A stretch of DNA of 64,000 bases from Paenibacillus vietnamensis (GTDB taxonomy: Bacteria > Bacillota > Bacilli > Paenibacillales > Paenibacillaceae): positions 186,001-250,000 of the forward strand of contig NZ_JAHMHW010000002.1 in NCBI RefSeq assembly GCF_020169515.1, read 5' to 3'. Position 1 is the first letter of the stretch. Every line of letters begins with the position of its first letter. Below, one piece after another: positions 37,385-46,562 of this stretch. The translations under genes and the position numbers were made by a program. The notes under the pieces were generated by a model. That model was not told the origin of the DNA. It did no database searches and saw nothing but the letters and a program-made list of their open reading frames with translations.

Positions 37385-37558
37385 CTAAAACTTTCTCTTA
37401 CGCGCAGCCTCAGACTTTTTCTTGCGCTTTACACTTGGCTTTTCATAATGCTTGCGTTTTTTCACCTCAGCTAGAACCCCATCTTTAGCGATGGAACGTT
37501 TAAAGCGGCGAAGCGCAGCATCGATAGTTTCGTTTTTGCGAACTTTAGTTTCAGACAC
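37385..37558 (-). CDS. rpsU: 30S ribosomal protein S21
   Basis: The 57-residue very basic protein begins (GTG) [20 protein letters not shown], the S21 signature, and ends [13 protein letters not shown] 37558 is 7 nt after AGGGAGGG; the frame is open upstream but the S21 start is unmistakable. Transcribed from a near-consensus promoter. Confidence 0.96.
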   Translation of the reverse strand: MSETKVRKNETIDAALRRFKRSIAKDGVLAEVKKRKHYEKPSVKRKKKSEAARKRKF

Positions 37559-37617
37559 CAGTTTTCCCTCCCTCCGAAACAGACCGTCCAGAGCTAATAC
37601 ACGGTTTATCAAATTTC

Positions 37618-37647
37618 ATTATATGTCAAACTAAAAGGCAGTGTCAA
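37618..37647 (-). promoter_or_regulatory. sigma-A promoter of rpsU-yqeY
   Basis: TTGACA (37647-37642), an 18-nt spacer, TATAAT (37623-37618). Both hexamers are perfect. The -35 overlaps the stop codon of the HIT gene upstream. Confidence 0.92.
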
Positions 37648-37997
37648 CTTTTGATCTCTCCCAAAATTGGAGAAAGCTTCGAGCCGCCTAAAAGATGCAC
37701 ATGCAGGTGATACACAACTTGTCCGCCGTCCTGATTCACATTGTTCACAAGACGGTAGCCGGACTCGGCAATGCCTTGCTCCCTCGCGATTTGACGGGCT
37801 GCGGCGAACAGCTCCGCTACAAGGGGGCCGTCTTCTTCAGTCACGTCGTTCATCGTCGGGATATGTTTTTTCGGGATGATCAATATATGTACGGGAGCCG
37901 CTGGCGAGATATCGTGAAAGGCTACGATTCTCTCATTCTCGAATACCTTCTTCGACGGAATGGTTCCTTCGGTTATTTTGCAAAAAATGCAGTCCAC
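37644..37997 (-). CDS. HIT family hydrolase
   Basis: Histidine-triad nucleotide hydrolase of 117 residues with DCIFCKI and a Cys pair near the start, and the catalytic HLHVHLLGG near the C-terminus. Related proteins cleave AMP-linked substrates such as adenosine phosphoramidates. Start GTG 37997 lies 5 nt after GGGGGTGA. No operon partner; the rpsU promoter overlaps its 3' end. Confidence 0.93.
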   Translation of the reverse strand: MDCIFCKITEGTIPSKKVFENERIVAFHDISPAAPVHILIIPKKHIPTMNDVTEEDGPLVAELFAAARQIAREQGIAESGYRLVNNVNQDGGQVVYHLHVHLLGGSKLSPILGEIKS

Positions 37998-38034
37998 AGG
38001 GTTCACCCCCTTATGCGTTCTATGCATCTATCAT

Positions 38035-38106
38035 ACAAAAAAATCCGGCCCGCGTCCAACCCGCGCATTTGCCGGCGGGCTGAGCATGCACAGCCGCGCC
38101 GGATTT
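38035..38106 (-). terminator. terminator between an unknown gene and the HIT gene
   Basis: Minus-strand AAATCCGGC (38106-38098) pairs with GCCGGATTT (38049-38041), then a T-run; the loop is long and itself GC-rich. It sits just upstream of the HIT gene and ends the 38121-38444 gene. Confidence 0.7.
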
Positions 38107-38120
38107 CATGGAGCGTCCGC

Positions 38121-38444
38121 TCAAAAAAAAGGCAGCAGCGATAAGGCCAGCAGCGAATATAGCGGAAACACCTGGCGGACGAAGCGCCTGCGCGGATAAT
38201 ACGGATACGGATAAAGCGGATATCCGAACGGAGGATAACCGTACGGTCCGAACGGCGGAACGAACGCCCTGGCGTCGCTTTCGTGCATTCCGCACGGAAC
38301 GGCCAGGCATACGACTTCGTCGTCCATGTATTCGATGAATCCGTCGCAGCACATCCCGTCATGAGTCTGCGCCAAAACATAGCGGTGCATATGATCCTCG
38401 CACCACTTTTTCATGTCCTGTTGACCCGATACTTGATTTTCCAT
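38121..38444 (-). CDS. unknown Pro/Tyr-rich small protein
   Basis: The 107-residue protein has a cysteine-bearing N-terminal part (CEDHMHRYVLAQTHDG, MCCDGFIEYMDDEVVCLAVP), then a Pro/Tyr/Gly-rich stretch (about residues 63-84, PPFGPYGYPPFGYP) and a hydrophobic C-terminus (LYSLLALSLLPFF). AGGAGG lies 9 nt before the ATG. The composition is reminiscent of spore coat or surface proteins of Bacillales, but that is inference. I do not recognise the family. Confidence 0.7.
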   Translation of the reverse strand: MENQVSGQQDMKKWCEDHMHRYVLAQTHDGMCCDGFIEYMDDEVVCLAVPCGMHESDARAFVPPFGPYGYPPFGYPLYPYPYYPRRRFVRQVFPLYSLLALSLLPFF

Positions 38445-38516
38445 GGAATCAGCCTCCTGTCAATCCATCATATTCACAGGTAGGCATTTGGCTACTTGAG
38501 GCTTCAAAAATGTGGG

Positions 38517-39125
38517 CTAAGCAGCGTTGTATTCGCCAATTAGCTGCTGCAGCTTAGCGACGCGATCCAGCCAGTCGGCTCCGGCGGCCAGACGGATCAA
38601 AGCCGTCCGGTTATCTGCGATACTGGCATTCAAGCCGCCGACCGCTTCCGCCATCCGGTCCGCATACTCCTTCAAAACGTTCAATTTCTCCCTGTCCGTA
38701 TCCTTCAACGGACCTTCATAAGCTCCGGGCGGCTGCAGAAAAATCGCATCCACTTTGCCTGCGAACGAAGCGAATGCCTCTTCATCGATTTTGGTCCCGT
38801 CCGGCGCCAGCCGCTTGGCCGCGGCAGCAAGCTCTAGCAGGGAGCCTCTCTTTTGGATAGCCATCCCCGCCATGACGAGCGCGGCCTGCCGCTCCTCCAT
38901 CCCCCGGCTTTGAATGAGCGTATCAAGCTGGACGGACAGCTCCTCGAAAAATTGTCCGGCTGTCATCGCGTCTTCGTAAATGGTTTTTCCTGTTTCGAAT
39001 TTGCTGTCCTGCTGGCGCTGCAAAGCTTGCGAATAAAGAAAAACGTTGCCAATCAGACTGAATACCAGCAGGATTAGCGTGATGGGCAATGCAGCGGAGC
39101 GCTTGCCCGTTTGTTGCTGCTCCAA
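38517..39125 (-). CDS. unknown single-pass membrane protein downstream of addA
   Basis: The 202-residue protein has an N-terminal membrane helix (ALPITLILLVFSLIGNVFLY, about residues 12-31) and an extracytoplasmic helical remainder with no recognised motif. Start TTG 39125 follows GAGGAGGT. It lies 34 nt after addA and probably shares its transcript. Function unknown. Confidence 0.75.
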   Translation of the reverse strand: MEQQQTGKRSAALPITLILLVFSLIGNVFLYSQALQRQQDSKFETGKTIYEDAMTAGQFFEELSVQLDTLIQSRGMEERQAALVMAGMAIQKRGSLLELAAAAKRLAPDGTKIDEEAFASFAGKVDAIFLQPPGAYEGPLKDTDREKLNVLKEYADRMAEAVGGLNASIADNRTALIRLAAGADWLDRVAKLQQLIGEYNAA

Positions 39126-39159
39126 TGCTTTTACCTCCTCAATGCTTGTCGTTGATCAT

Positions 39160-42100
39160 TTACATTTGTACCGATTGTCCGCCATCAAAGAAGAAGACAT
39201 GGCACTCGTTCACTTTCCGCCCGATAACCGATTCGATCGCCTCAGCGTACAGCTCCAGCTGGAAACGGTGGCGCTCCGCCGCTTCCGCCCACTGCCCCTT
39301 GTAAATCCGGTCGGTCTTGTAATCGAGCAGCACGACGCCGCGGTCGTCTTCGAACAGGCAGTCGATTACGCCCTGGATTAATATCGGCTCCGACGTCAGA
39401 CTGCCGTCTGCCCCGGGATATACGCGATCAGCCGGAAATAGGCAGCTGAACGGCACCTCGCGCCGGACCCAATCGGCATGCAGCAGTCGGGTTCCCAGCT
39501 CGCTTCGGAAAAACTGCGCCACAGCCTGAATATCGATTGCTTGAGCCTGTTTGCTCGTCAGCAGCCGCCTCTCGACCATGCCCGCCAAAGCGTGCTGGAG
39601 TACCTCGCAGTCAGGCGCTTCAGACAAATCTACATGCTGCATAAGCAAGTGATTGACGGTGCCTTTCTCCGCTGCCGACAGCGAAATTTCCTCCATGAAA
39701 GCGGGACGGCGCAGCCTGAACGAATAACTGCCCGGCGGCTGGATCGCTCCCCCTCTGTCATCATCGTCCGTTTCTTTTCCGCTCCCGCCGTTAAATTGCC
39801 CCATGAATAGCGGCTCCGCATCCTCCGGTATTTCTGCATGCAGCCGTTTCATTTCCGTCACGGACGTTTTTGCGGCAAGTGCGGCGGCGTGCCTATGAGG
39901 ATACTCCCACTCGAGCCTCTCTCTCAGCTCCTCGTCCCGCTCCTCCTGCTCCAGCACGGACGAGGACGTTACCGCCTGCAGCCTCTCCGCCATTTCGTCA
40001 TCCGGCTGCTCCGCATGCTCCATCGCAGCAGCAGCGTCACTGCCGAATGCGGTTGCGGAGACGATCCCTGCCTGCCAATTCGAGTGGGCGGCAGACTCCT
40101 CTTCAGGCAAGCCCCCGCTGCCGGCAAGCTGCCTGGCTGCAAGCGGTCCGAGCCAATCGATGAAAGAGCGAGCAGAGGCGATATGAAAGTCGGACAAGGA
40201 GCCTTGCCCGTCGATCGAAGACAGCCAGCGGTTAAGCTTCGCCACCGCATCCGAAACGGTGCCAACCAGAAACATCTTTTCCTTGGGGCGGGTAAGGGCC
40301 ACGTACAAAATGCGCATTTCCTCCGCAAGCATTTCCATGCGCATCGCTCTCCGGATCGCCAAATACGGCAATGACGGGTAGCTGACGCGCAAGTTCAGGT
40401 CAACGAACCGCGGGCCGAAGCCCAGCTCCTTGTGCTTCAGGAAGGCGCTCCTGATGTCCTGCTGGTTAAATTGCTTGCCTAAGCCGGCAGCGAACACAAC
40501 CGGAAACTCCAGCCCTTTGCTCTTATGGATCGACATGATGCGGACGACATCCTCCTGCTCTCCTAAGGCCCTGGCCGTGCCCAAATCGCCTCCGCTGTCG
40601 CGCATCCGCTCGATAAAGCGCAAAAACCGGAACAGGCCCCGGAAGGAGGTCGCCTCGTATTGCCTAGCCCGGTCGTGCAGCGCCCTCAAATTCGCCTGAC
40701 GCTGCATGCCGCCGGGCAGCCCCCCGACAAAATCGTAATAGCCGGTCTCCCTGTAAATCTCCCACAGCAAATCGGCGAGGGAGCCTTGCCTAGCCTCACT
40801 CCGCCACCTGTCCAGGCTGTCAAGGAAACGGGAAAGCTTGCCCCGCGTCTCTTCCTCCAGCAGCAGGTCCCCCGCAGCTTGCAGCACGGCATCGTAATAC
40901 GAGGAATTTGCGGATAAAATCCGGATCCGGGAAAGCTCCTCGGCATTGATGGAGAAAATAGGAGAGCGAAGCGCCGCCGCAAGCGGAATATCCTGATACG
41001 GATTGTCGATGACACGCAGCAGCGAGAGCATTGTTTCCACTTCGATCGCGTCAAAATATCCGCTGTTTAGTTCCGCATAAGCCGGTATTCCGGCCGCTTG
41101 CAGCTCTTCAATGATTACAGGAGCCCACTGCTGCGTAGCCCGCAGCAAGATGACGACGTCCCTCCATTGCAGAGGCCGCTTCTCGCGGCGTTTGCCGTCG
41201 TATACTTGAAAATCCCTTTCCCTGAGCAAATGAAGCTGCTGTGCGATCCAGCGCGCCTCGAGCTGAGCGGTTTTCAGTTCAGCCGCCGCTTCCGCCGCGG
41301 ATGTCTGCTGCGCGTAATCCGGATCATCGGGGGCATCGGCCTGATCTTCGCCCGATTCATCTTCGCCGCCTGCATCCGCCGCCCCTTTGTTCAGCACTGC
41401 AAATTCGACGACACAGCTGCCATCAGGACTTGCAGGGGGATACGAGGCTCCGCAGACGAGCTCGGCCCGCTCGTCGTATTCCATCTCGGCTACGCTTTCC
41501 CGCATGATCGAATGAAAGACGGCATTGACGCCGTCGACGACCTCGGCCCGGCTGCGGAAGTTACGGGCCAAATCGATCCGCAAGCCTTGCGGCCCTCCTT
41601 CATCCGCAGATTCCTGCAGACCGGCTCCATAGGCTTTATATTTCTGAAGAAAGAGCTTCGGCTCTGCTAGCCGGAATCGGTAAATGCTTTGCTTGACGTC
41701 CCCTACCATAAACCGGTTGCCGCGGCCCGGTCGCTCGATCAGCGACACGATCGCTTCCTGAACCATGTTCGTATCCTGATATTCGTCCAGCAAAATTTCG
41801 TCGAACTGCCGCTGGTATTCAAGCGCCGCAATCGATGGCATCAGGTTGTCCGGAGCGGATGCCGGGTCGCGGAGAATGCGCAGGCAATAATGCTCCAGAT
41901 CGCCGAAATCAAGCAAGCCCTTTGCCCGCTTCGCTTCTTCGTACCCAAGAGCAAACTCTGCCGTCAAATCGGCGAGCGCGCGCATAAGCGGAGCAAGCTC
42001 CTGCAGCTCCTCCACGAACTGCCCGGCCGGCCGGCCGAACAACTCGTCCCCGAGCGTCGTAACGAGCTTCTTGGCCTGATCTCTCAGCTCCTTTGCCTTC

Positions 42101-43023
42101 TCCTGCAATCCCTTGTCATACTCCGAGCCGCGCATCGCCTTCAGCTTACCGAATGCCGCGGTCTGAAAAGGTCCGAACCAATATTCCCAATCCGTCGTCC
42201 TGACCGTTTCGAGAAGACCGTTCACAAGCTCCAGATCCTCGTCGAACGATGCAGCGTACGGAGCCGGTCCCGCCGGCTCGCGGGTCAGCCGAAGGGCCTG
42301 CTCGAGCAGCGACCGCGCTCCTTCCAGGGTAAGCAGAATATCCGCTTTCAGGCTGGATACCCATTCGCTGTCCCGAAGCTCCTGTGCGCTTCCGACATGG
42401 AACGCATCCGCCGTCTGACTCAGCCAATGCTCCGGCCAAGGGTGGCTTTGGGAGAAATCGTACAGCTGCAGGACAAGCCGGTACAGCGGCTCGTCACCGC
42501 GCTCTCCGCCGTAACGGTCGGCAAGACGCAAGAAAGCCCCATCGTCACCGGCGCCTTCGTACTTCCGTTCGAACAGCTGGTCCAGCACGTCCAGCCGCAG
42601 CAGCTCGCTTTCCGTCTCGTTTGCGATGCGAAAGCCCGGATCAAGCCCGATTAACGGATAAAACCGCCGGATGACATCCAGGCAAAACGAGTGCAGCGTC
42701 GTGATCGAGGCGCGGTTCATCAATGCGAGCTGACGCCGCAAATGCTCGGAATCCGGCTGCTTCTCGAGCTCCTTCTCGAGCGCGAGCCGGATGCGGTCCT
42801 TCATCTCGGCAGCCGCGGCTTTCGTGAAGGTGGCGACGAGCAGCCGGTCGACGTCGGTACTGTCCGATATTTTCCGGATGATCCTCTCGACCAGAACGGC
42901 TGTTTTGCCGGAGCCGGCCGCAGCCGCTACGAGAATGTTGGAGCCGCTGGTCACGATAGCGTCCCATTGGTCGTCCGTCCATGTCGAGTGCTCCGGCTTC
43001 GGCGAATCCTTAGCAGTATGCAT
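39160..43023 (-). CDS. addA: helicase-exonuclease AddAB subunit AddA
   Basis: Nuclease-helicase that processes double-strand breaks with AddB and recognises Chi. The 1287-residue protein has an SF1 helicase with Walker A AAAGSGKT (about residues 35-42), Walker B ILLDEYQDTN, the motif IMSIHKSKGLEFPVVF, and a C-terminal RecB-type nuclease with GVIDCLFEDDRGVVLLDYKTD. The ATG is 6 nt past the addB stop with GGGAAGG in front. Confidence 0.96.
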   Translation of the reverse strand: MHTAKDSPKPEHSTWTDDQWDAIVTSGSNILVAAAAGSGKTAVLVERIIRKISDSTDVDRLLVATFTKAAAAEMKDRIRLALEKELEKQPDSEHLRRQLALMNRASITTLHSFCLDVIRRFYPLIGLDPGFRIANETESELLRLDVLDQLFERKYEGAGDDGAFLRLADRYGGERGDEPLYRLVLQLYDFSQSHPWPEHWLSQTADAFHVGSAQELRDSEWVSSLKADILLTLEGARSLLEQALRLTREPAGPAPYAASFDEDLELVNGLLETVRTTDWEYWFGPFQTAAFGKLKAMRGSEYDKGLQEKAKELRDQAKKLVTTLGDELFGRPAGQFVEELQELAPLMRALADLTAEFALGYEEAKRAKGLLDFGDLEHYCLRILRDPASAPDNLMPSIAALEYQRQFDEILLDEYQDTNMVQEAIVSLIERPGRGNRFMVGDVKQSIYRFRLAEPKLFLQKYKAYGAGLQESADEGGPQGLRIDLARNFRSRAEVVDGVNAVFHSIMRESVAEMEYDERAELVCGASYPPASPDGSCVVEFAVLNKGAADAGGEDESGEDQADAPDDPDYAQQTSAAEAAAELKTAQLEARWIAQQLHLLRERDFQVYDGKRREKRPLQWRDVVILLRATQQWAPVIIEELQAAGIPAYAELNSGYFDAIEVETMLSLLRVIDNPYQDIPLAAALRSPIFSINAEELSRIRILSANSSYYDAVLQAAGDLLLEEETRGKLSRFLDSLDRWRSEARQGSLADLLWEIYRETGYYDFVGGLPGGMQRQANLRALHDRARQYEATSFRGLFRFLRFIERMRDSGGDLGTARALGEQEDVVRIMSIHKSKGLEFPVVFAAGLGKQFNQQDIRSAFLKHKELGFGPRFVDLNLRVSYPSLPYLAIRRAMRMEMLAEEMRILYVALTRPKEKMFLVGTVSDAVAKLNRWLSSIDGQGSLSDFHIASARSFIDWLGPLAARQLAGSGGLPEEESAAHSNWQAGIVSATAFGSDAAAAMEHAEQPDDEMAERLQAVTSSSVLEQEERDEELRERLEWEYPHRHAAALAAKTSVTEMKRLHAEIPEDAEPLFMGQFNGGSGKETDDDDRGGAIQPPGSYSFRLRRPAFMEEISLSAAEKGTVNHLLMQHVDLSEAPDCEVLQHALAGMVERRLLTSKQAQAIDIQAVAQFFRSELGTRLLHADWVRREVPFSCLFPADRVYPGADGSLTSEPILIQGVIDCLFEDDRGVVLLDYKTDRIYKGQWAEAAERHRFQLELYAEAIESVIGRKVNECHVFFFDGGQSVQM

Positions 43024-43029
43024 CCTTCC

Positions 43030-46000
43030 CTAATCCCCCTCGAGCTGCCGCCAAACTTGATCCTTAGAAGGCTTCATCAGCTTTTTGTACTCATTTCCGT
43101 CAAACTGCGGGTCGAATTGGCAAACCGCCTTATAGCCGCAATATTGGCACGGCGTCTTAGTTCCCAGGCGGTATGGTTCGATCGAAACCTCCCCGTCCTT
43201 GATCGCCCCGCCGATCCGGCTTATCGTCCCTCTGATCGAGCTTCTCAGCACATCCCACTGCTCCCCTGTCACGACCGACGAGGTGCTGTAGAAGGTGCCG
43301 TCCCGCTTCAAGGCTACGGGAACAAGCTCGGAATAACCGCTGTCAAGCTCGCCGTCCATAAGACGTACCGTCGAGGCATCAGCCGTGACAAGTCCTTTCG
43401 TCTTGTAGCGCTTCAGCAGCTTGCCGTTAATATCGGCCGTATCCGCCGCATTCGGAAGCGCAAGAATAGGGTTATGGACATGAAAATACAAGACGCCTGC
43501 AGGCGAGGCGGGCTGTCCGAGCCATTTCTCGGCATGTGTGAGCAGCACGTCCAAATAAGTGAGCATTTGCAGAGAAAGCCCGTTTGCCACCTCATCCAGT
43601 CTGAGCTGGGTCGAGCTGGATTTGTAGTCCAAAATGCGAAGCAGCAGACCCTGCTCCGATTCGGCGGCATCGACCCGATCGATCCTGCCGATAATCTCAA
43701 TTTCTCCGCCGCCGGGCAGGGGCAGCCGAAGCGCCGGCAGCGTCCCGCCGGGGCCGAAATCCAGCTCCGTTCCGACGGGCTGAAATTCCGCCCTTCTGGC
43801 ATGCTCTCCGAGCATTAACGCGGCTTGTCCGACGATCTCCTTGAGCTTCCGGGCGATATATTGAAATCTGCTGCTGCTGAGCAAAATTTGCGATTGCAGC
43901 TTGGGCGCCAGCTCGTCAACCGCCTTGGATGCCGCGGATTTGAGCTCGGCGGCCGGGAGCTGCCCCCATTGTTTTCCCAGCTGCCCGGCCAGCTTGCTTA
44001 ACGCCGCATGAAAGAGCTGCCCGACATCCGGCGCTTCCAGACGGTACAGCTTGCGTTCGCGCAGCTTGAGCCCGTGAATCGCAAAATGCTGGAACGGACA
44101 GGACACGAAACGTTCCATGCGGGAGACGCTGACCTGCAGCTTGCTGCCGTATAATTGCCGCGCCGTCAATTTCGTCAGACGAGATTCCTGGTTCTCGTAA
44201 GTCAGCGAGCGGGTTAGCAGCTGCAGCTTGTCCTGCCACTCCGGCCGGACGGCATACCAGTTATAAATATCCCACCAGAACGGGCTCATGGCCGCCCCTT
44301 GCTTCCAATTGCGGATAGCGGCAATCAAGTAAGATAAGGTGCGGACGGGCCGCGCGACAAAGCTTCTTTGTTGCTCTGCAGGCAATGCAGGCGACGGCTC
44401 GGCCGGCAGGCTTTGGACCGTCAAGCCGGGAAACAGCTGCCGGAGATGACGGACGATTTCGGAAGGGAGCAGCGTTTTCCCTTCTTCGTCCGCCAGCGCC
44501 CAGCTGAGCCAGAGGTGACGGCTAGGCGTAGTGAGAGCGTTATATATCATGAACCTCTCGTCCAGCAGCCGCCTGCGGACGCCGGGTGCCATCGCAAGCC
44601 CCGACTCGGCCAGCAGCTCCCGCTCCGCTTCGGTCAAAATGCCGTCTTCCTTCACGCGCATCGGCATAACCCCGTCATTCGCGCCTAAAACATAGCAGAC
44701 CTGCACTTTGCCTGAGCGCGTGCGGTCCATGCTGCCGATCAGCACTTGATCGAGCGCAGGCGGCACGGCGGCAAGCTTCAGGCTGTCCAGACCGGCCTCA
44801 ACCATTCCGCTGAACAGCTCAGGCGATACCTGCTGAGTTCCCGCGAGCTCGACCAGCTGGTCGAGCAGCAGCATCACGCTTTCCCAAAGCTGCCGGTGGC
44901 TTCTGGCACGCCGGGTTTTTCCCGCCTCCAGATCCTGCGCGCTCCACGCTTCCAGCCGGTCGGCGCAGGCAGCTTCGTCTAGCAGCCGGTATAAGGCCAG
45001 ACACATCTCCTTAACGTCAGCCGCTTTTTTAAGCGCCTCTCCGAAACGGCGAAGCGGAGGCACAATCGCCTCTCTTGCCGCAAGCACGGTATCGAACTCC
45101 TGCTTTGCTTTCTCCGGGACGGCCGTTTCGATGTCGGTATCGTCCTCGAGAGAGACGGACACAAGCGGGCGCCAGCTCTTGCCGTCCAGCCACTTCCAGC
45201 CGTCAATGCCTGCTGCGAGCGCATAATTTTCTAGCCTGTCGAACCATTCGCGGGGAATGTAGCCGTCCGTCCCGAACAGCATCTCTGTTTTGACGCAGCG
45301 GAATACCGCATCGTACCTCCACCCGAACAAAACGGTTTCCAGTGCGGAACGGATAAATTCCACAAGCGGATGGTGGAAAGCTTTTTCCTTCTGATCGACA
45401 AAAAAAGGAATTTCGTAATCTGCAAAAATGAGGGAAATATAATCGGTATACTCCTCCGCGTTCCGGACCATGACAGCCATATCCCGCCAGCGCAGCTTCT
45501 CTGTCCGCGCTCTGCGGACGATATCCCTGGCAATCTCCTCTACCTCCGCTCTGCGGTTTGCGGCTGCATGCAGCGAAACTCCGCGCCTTGGTTCTTGGTT
45601 ATCCGGCATAAGCATCGGCACACGGCCGCCAAAGTGCTTCTCCAGGTGCGCTAACATCGCGCTTCCTTTAAACCTGTGCGGCTGCGCATCGTTTAGCATG
45701 ACGGGCGGCAAAACGTCGGCTTCGTGAGCCGCAGCCAGCTCCGCCAGCTTCAAGCAGGTCTCGGCCGTCGGGTGAAACAACTCCAGCTCATGCGGAAGCT
45801 CTCCCGGCATATAGGCGCGGTCGAGCGTAAGCGTAACGGTGATGTCGGCGCCCGCCGCGATCAAGGCTCCGAGCGCTTCGTATTCCGTCGGCGTAAAGCC
45901 GTAGAAGCCGTCAATCCATATGACGGCGTCTTTCATAGACGGAGCGGCGGCAAAGCCGTTCCGCAAATAATCCAAATAATCCTCGGAATCGATATACATT

Positions 46001-46530
46001 CCCGCAAGCTCTTTCTCCATATGGCTGTAAATCAGCTGCAGGTCATGCAGCTTCCGGTTTAACAGGGCGGACCGCGCCGCGCCGCCTTGTCCGTCGTTCA
46101 GCCTGCTGCTAAGCAGCTCCGCATCGATGCCATAGCGCTTCCATTCCGTTATCAGCTCGGCTAGCCGGTCTATGAAGCCGGGCTGGTCCGCGCCGCTTTG
46201 AAACAGCTCAAGCTCCCGGCCAAGCCGGTGAACGAGCTTGTACAGCAGCATGTGCTTGCCCGTGTCGTTAATCGGAACGAGAGCCGTACCGCCCGTCTCC
46301 TGCATGACCCGGAAGGCCAGCCTTCGAAAGCTTAGCGCCTGCGCCCTGATCGTACCCTGCAGCCCGCTGCTTTGGAGCAGAGCGTATTCCGTCTGAAAGG
46401 TCGCCTGCTCCGGCACAAGCATGATGAGCGGCGGGCCATCCGGCTGCAAACGCAGCTTCTCCCTTATTTCATTCAAGCAATAGGTCGTTTTCCCGGTTCC
46501 CGAGCGCCCAATAACAAAACGAAGCGGCAT
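43030..46530 (-). CDS. addB: helicase-exonuclease AddAB subunit AddB
   Basis: The 1166-residue partner of AddA. It has a P-loop GRSGTGKT near residue 10, a degenerate helicase body and a C-terminal nuclease with LRILDYKSS. Cysteines for the family's Fe-S cluster are present: one in RFVSCPFQHF and three in CQYCGYKAVC. ATG 46530 is 7 nt after GGGAGA; an upstream TTG would leave no room for the ribosome site. It follows the RlmI-like gene by 32 nt. Confidence 0.95.
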   Translation of the reverse strand: MPLRFVIGRSGTGKTTYCLNEIREKLRLQPDGPPLIMLVPEQATFQTEYALLQSSGLQGTIRAQALSFRRLAFRVMQETGGTALVPINDTGKHMLLYKLVHRLGRELELFQSGADQPGFIDRLAELITEWKRYGIDAELLSSRLNDGQGGAARSALLNRKLHDLQLIYSHMEKELAGMYIDSEDYLDYLRNGFAAAPSMKDAVIWIDGFYGFTPTEYEALGALIAAGADITVTLTLDRAYMPGELPHELELFHPTAETCLKLAELAAAHEADVLPPVMLNDAQPHRFKGSAMLAHLEKHFGGRVPMLMPDNQEPRRGVSLHAAANRRAEVEEIARDIVRRARTEKLRWRDMAVMVRNAEEYTDYISLIFADYEIPFFVDQKEKAFHHPLVEFIRSALETVLFGWRYDAVFRCVKTEMLFGTDGYIPREWFDRLENYALAAGIDGWKWLDGKSWRPLVSVSLEDDTDIETAVPEKAKQEFDTVLAAREAIVPPLRRFGEALKKAADVKEMCLALYRLLDEAACADRLEAWSAQDLEAGKTRRARSHRQLWESVMLLLDQLVELAGTQQVSPELFSGMVEAGLDSLKLAAVPPALDQVLIGSMDRTRSGKVQVCYVLGANDGVMPMRVKEDGILTEAERELLAESGLAMAPGVRRRLLDERFMIYNALTTPSRHLWLSWALADEEGKTLLPSEIVRHLRQLFPGLTVQSLPAEPSPALPAEQQRSFVARPVRTLSYLIAAIRNWKQGAAMSPFWWDIYNWYAVRPEWQDKLQLLTRSLTYENQESRLTKLTARQLYGSKLQVSVSRMERFVSCPFQHFAIHGLKLRERKLYRLEAPDVGQLFHAALSKLAGQLGKQWGQLPAAELKSAASKAVDELAPKLQSQILLSSSRFQYIARKLKEIVGQAALMLGEHARRAEFQPVGTELDFGPGGTLPALRLPLPGGGEIEIIGRIDRVDAAESEQGLLLRILDYKSSSTQLRLDEVANGLSLQMLTYLDVLLTHAEKWLGQPASPAGVLYFHVHNPILALPNAADTADINGKLLKRYKTKGLVTADASTVRLMDGELDSGYSELVPVALKRDGTFYSTSSVVTGEQWDVLRSSIRGTISRIGGAIKDGEVSIEPYRLGTKTPCQYCGYKAVCQFDPQFDGNEYKKLMKPSKDQVWRQLEGD

Positions 46531-46562
46531 GTGCAACTCTCCCGTCTTTACTTATTCAAGAA

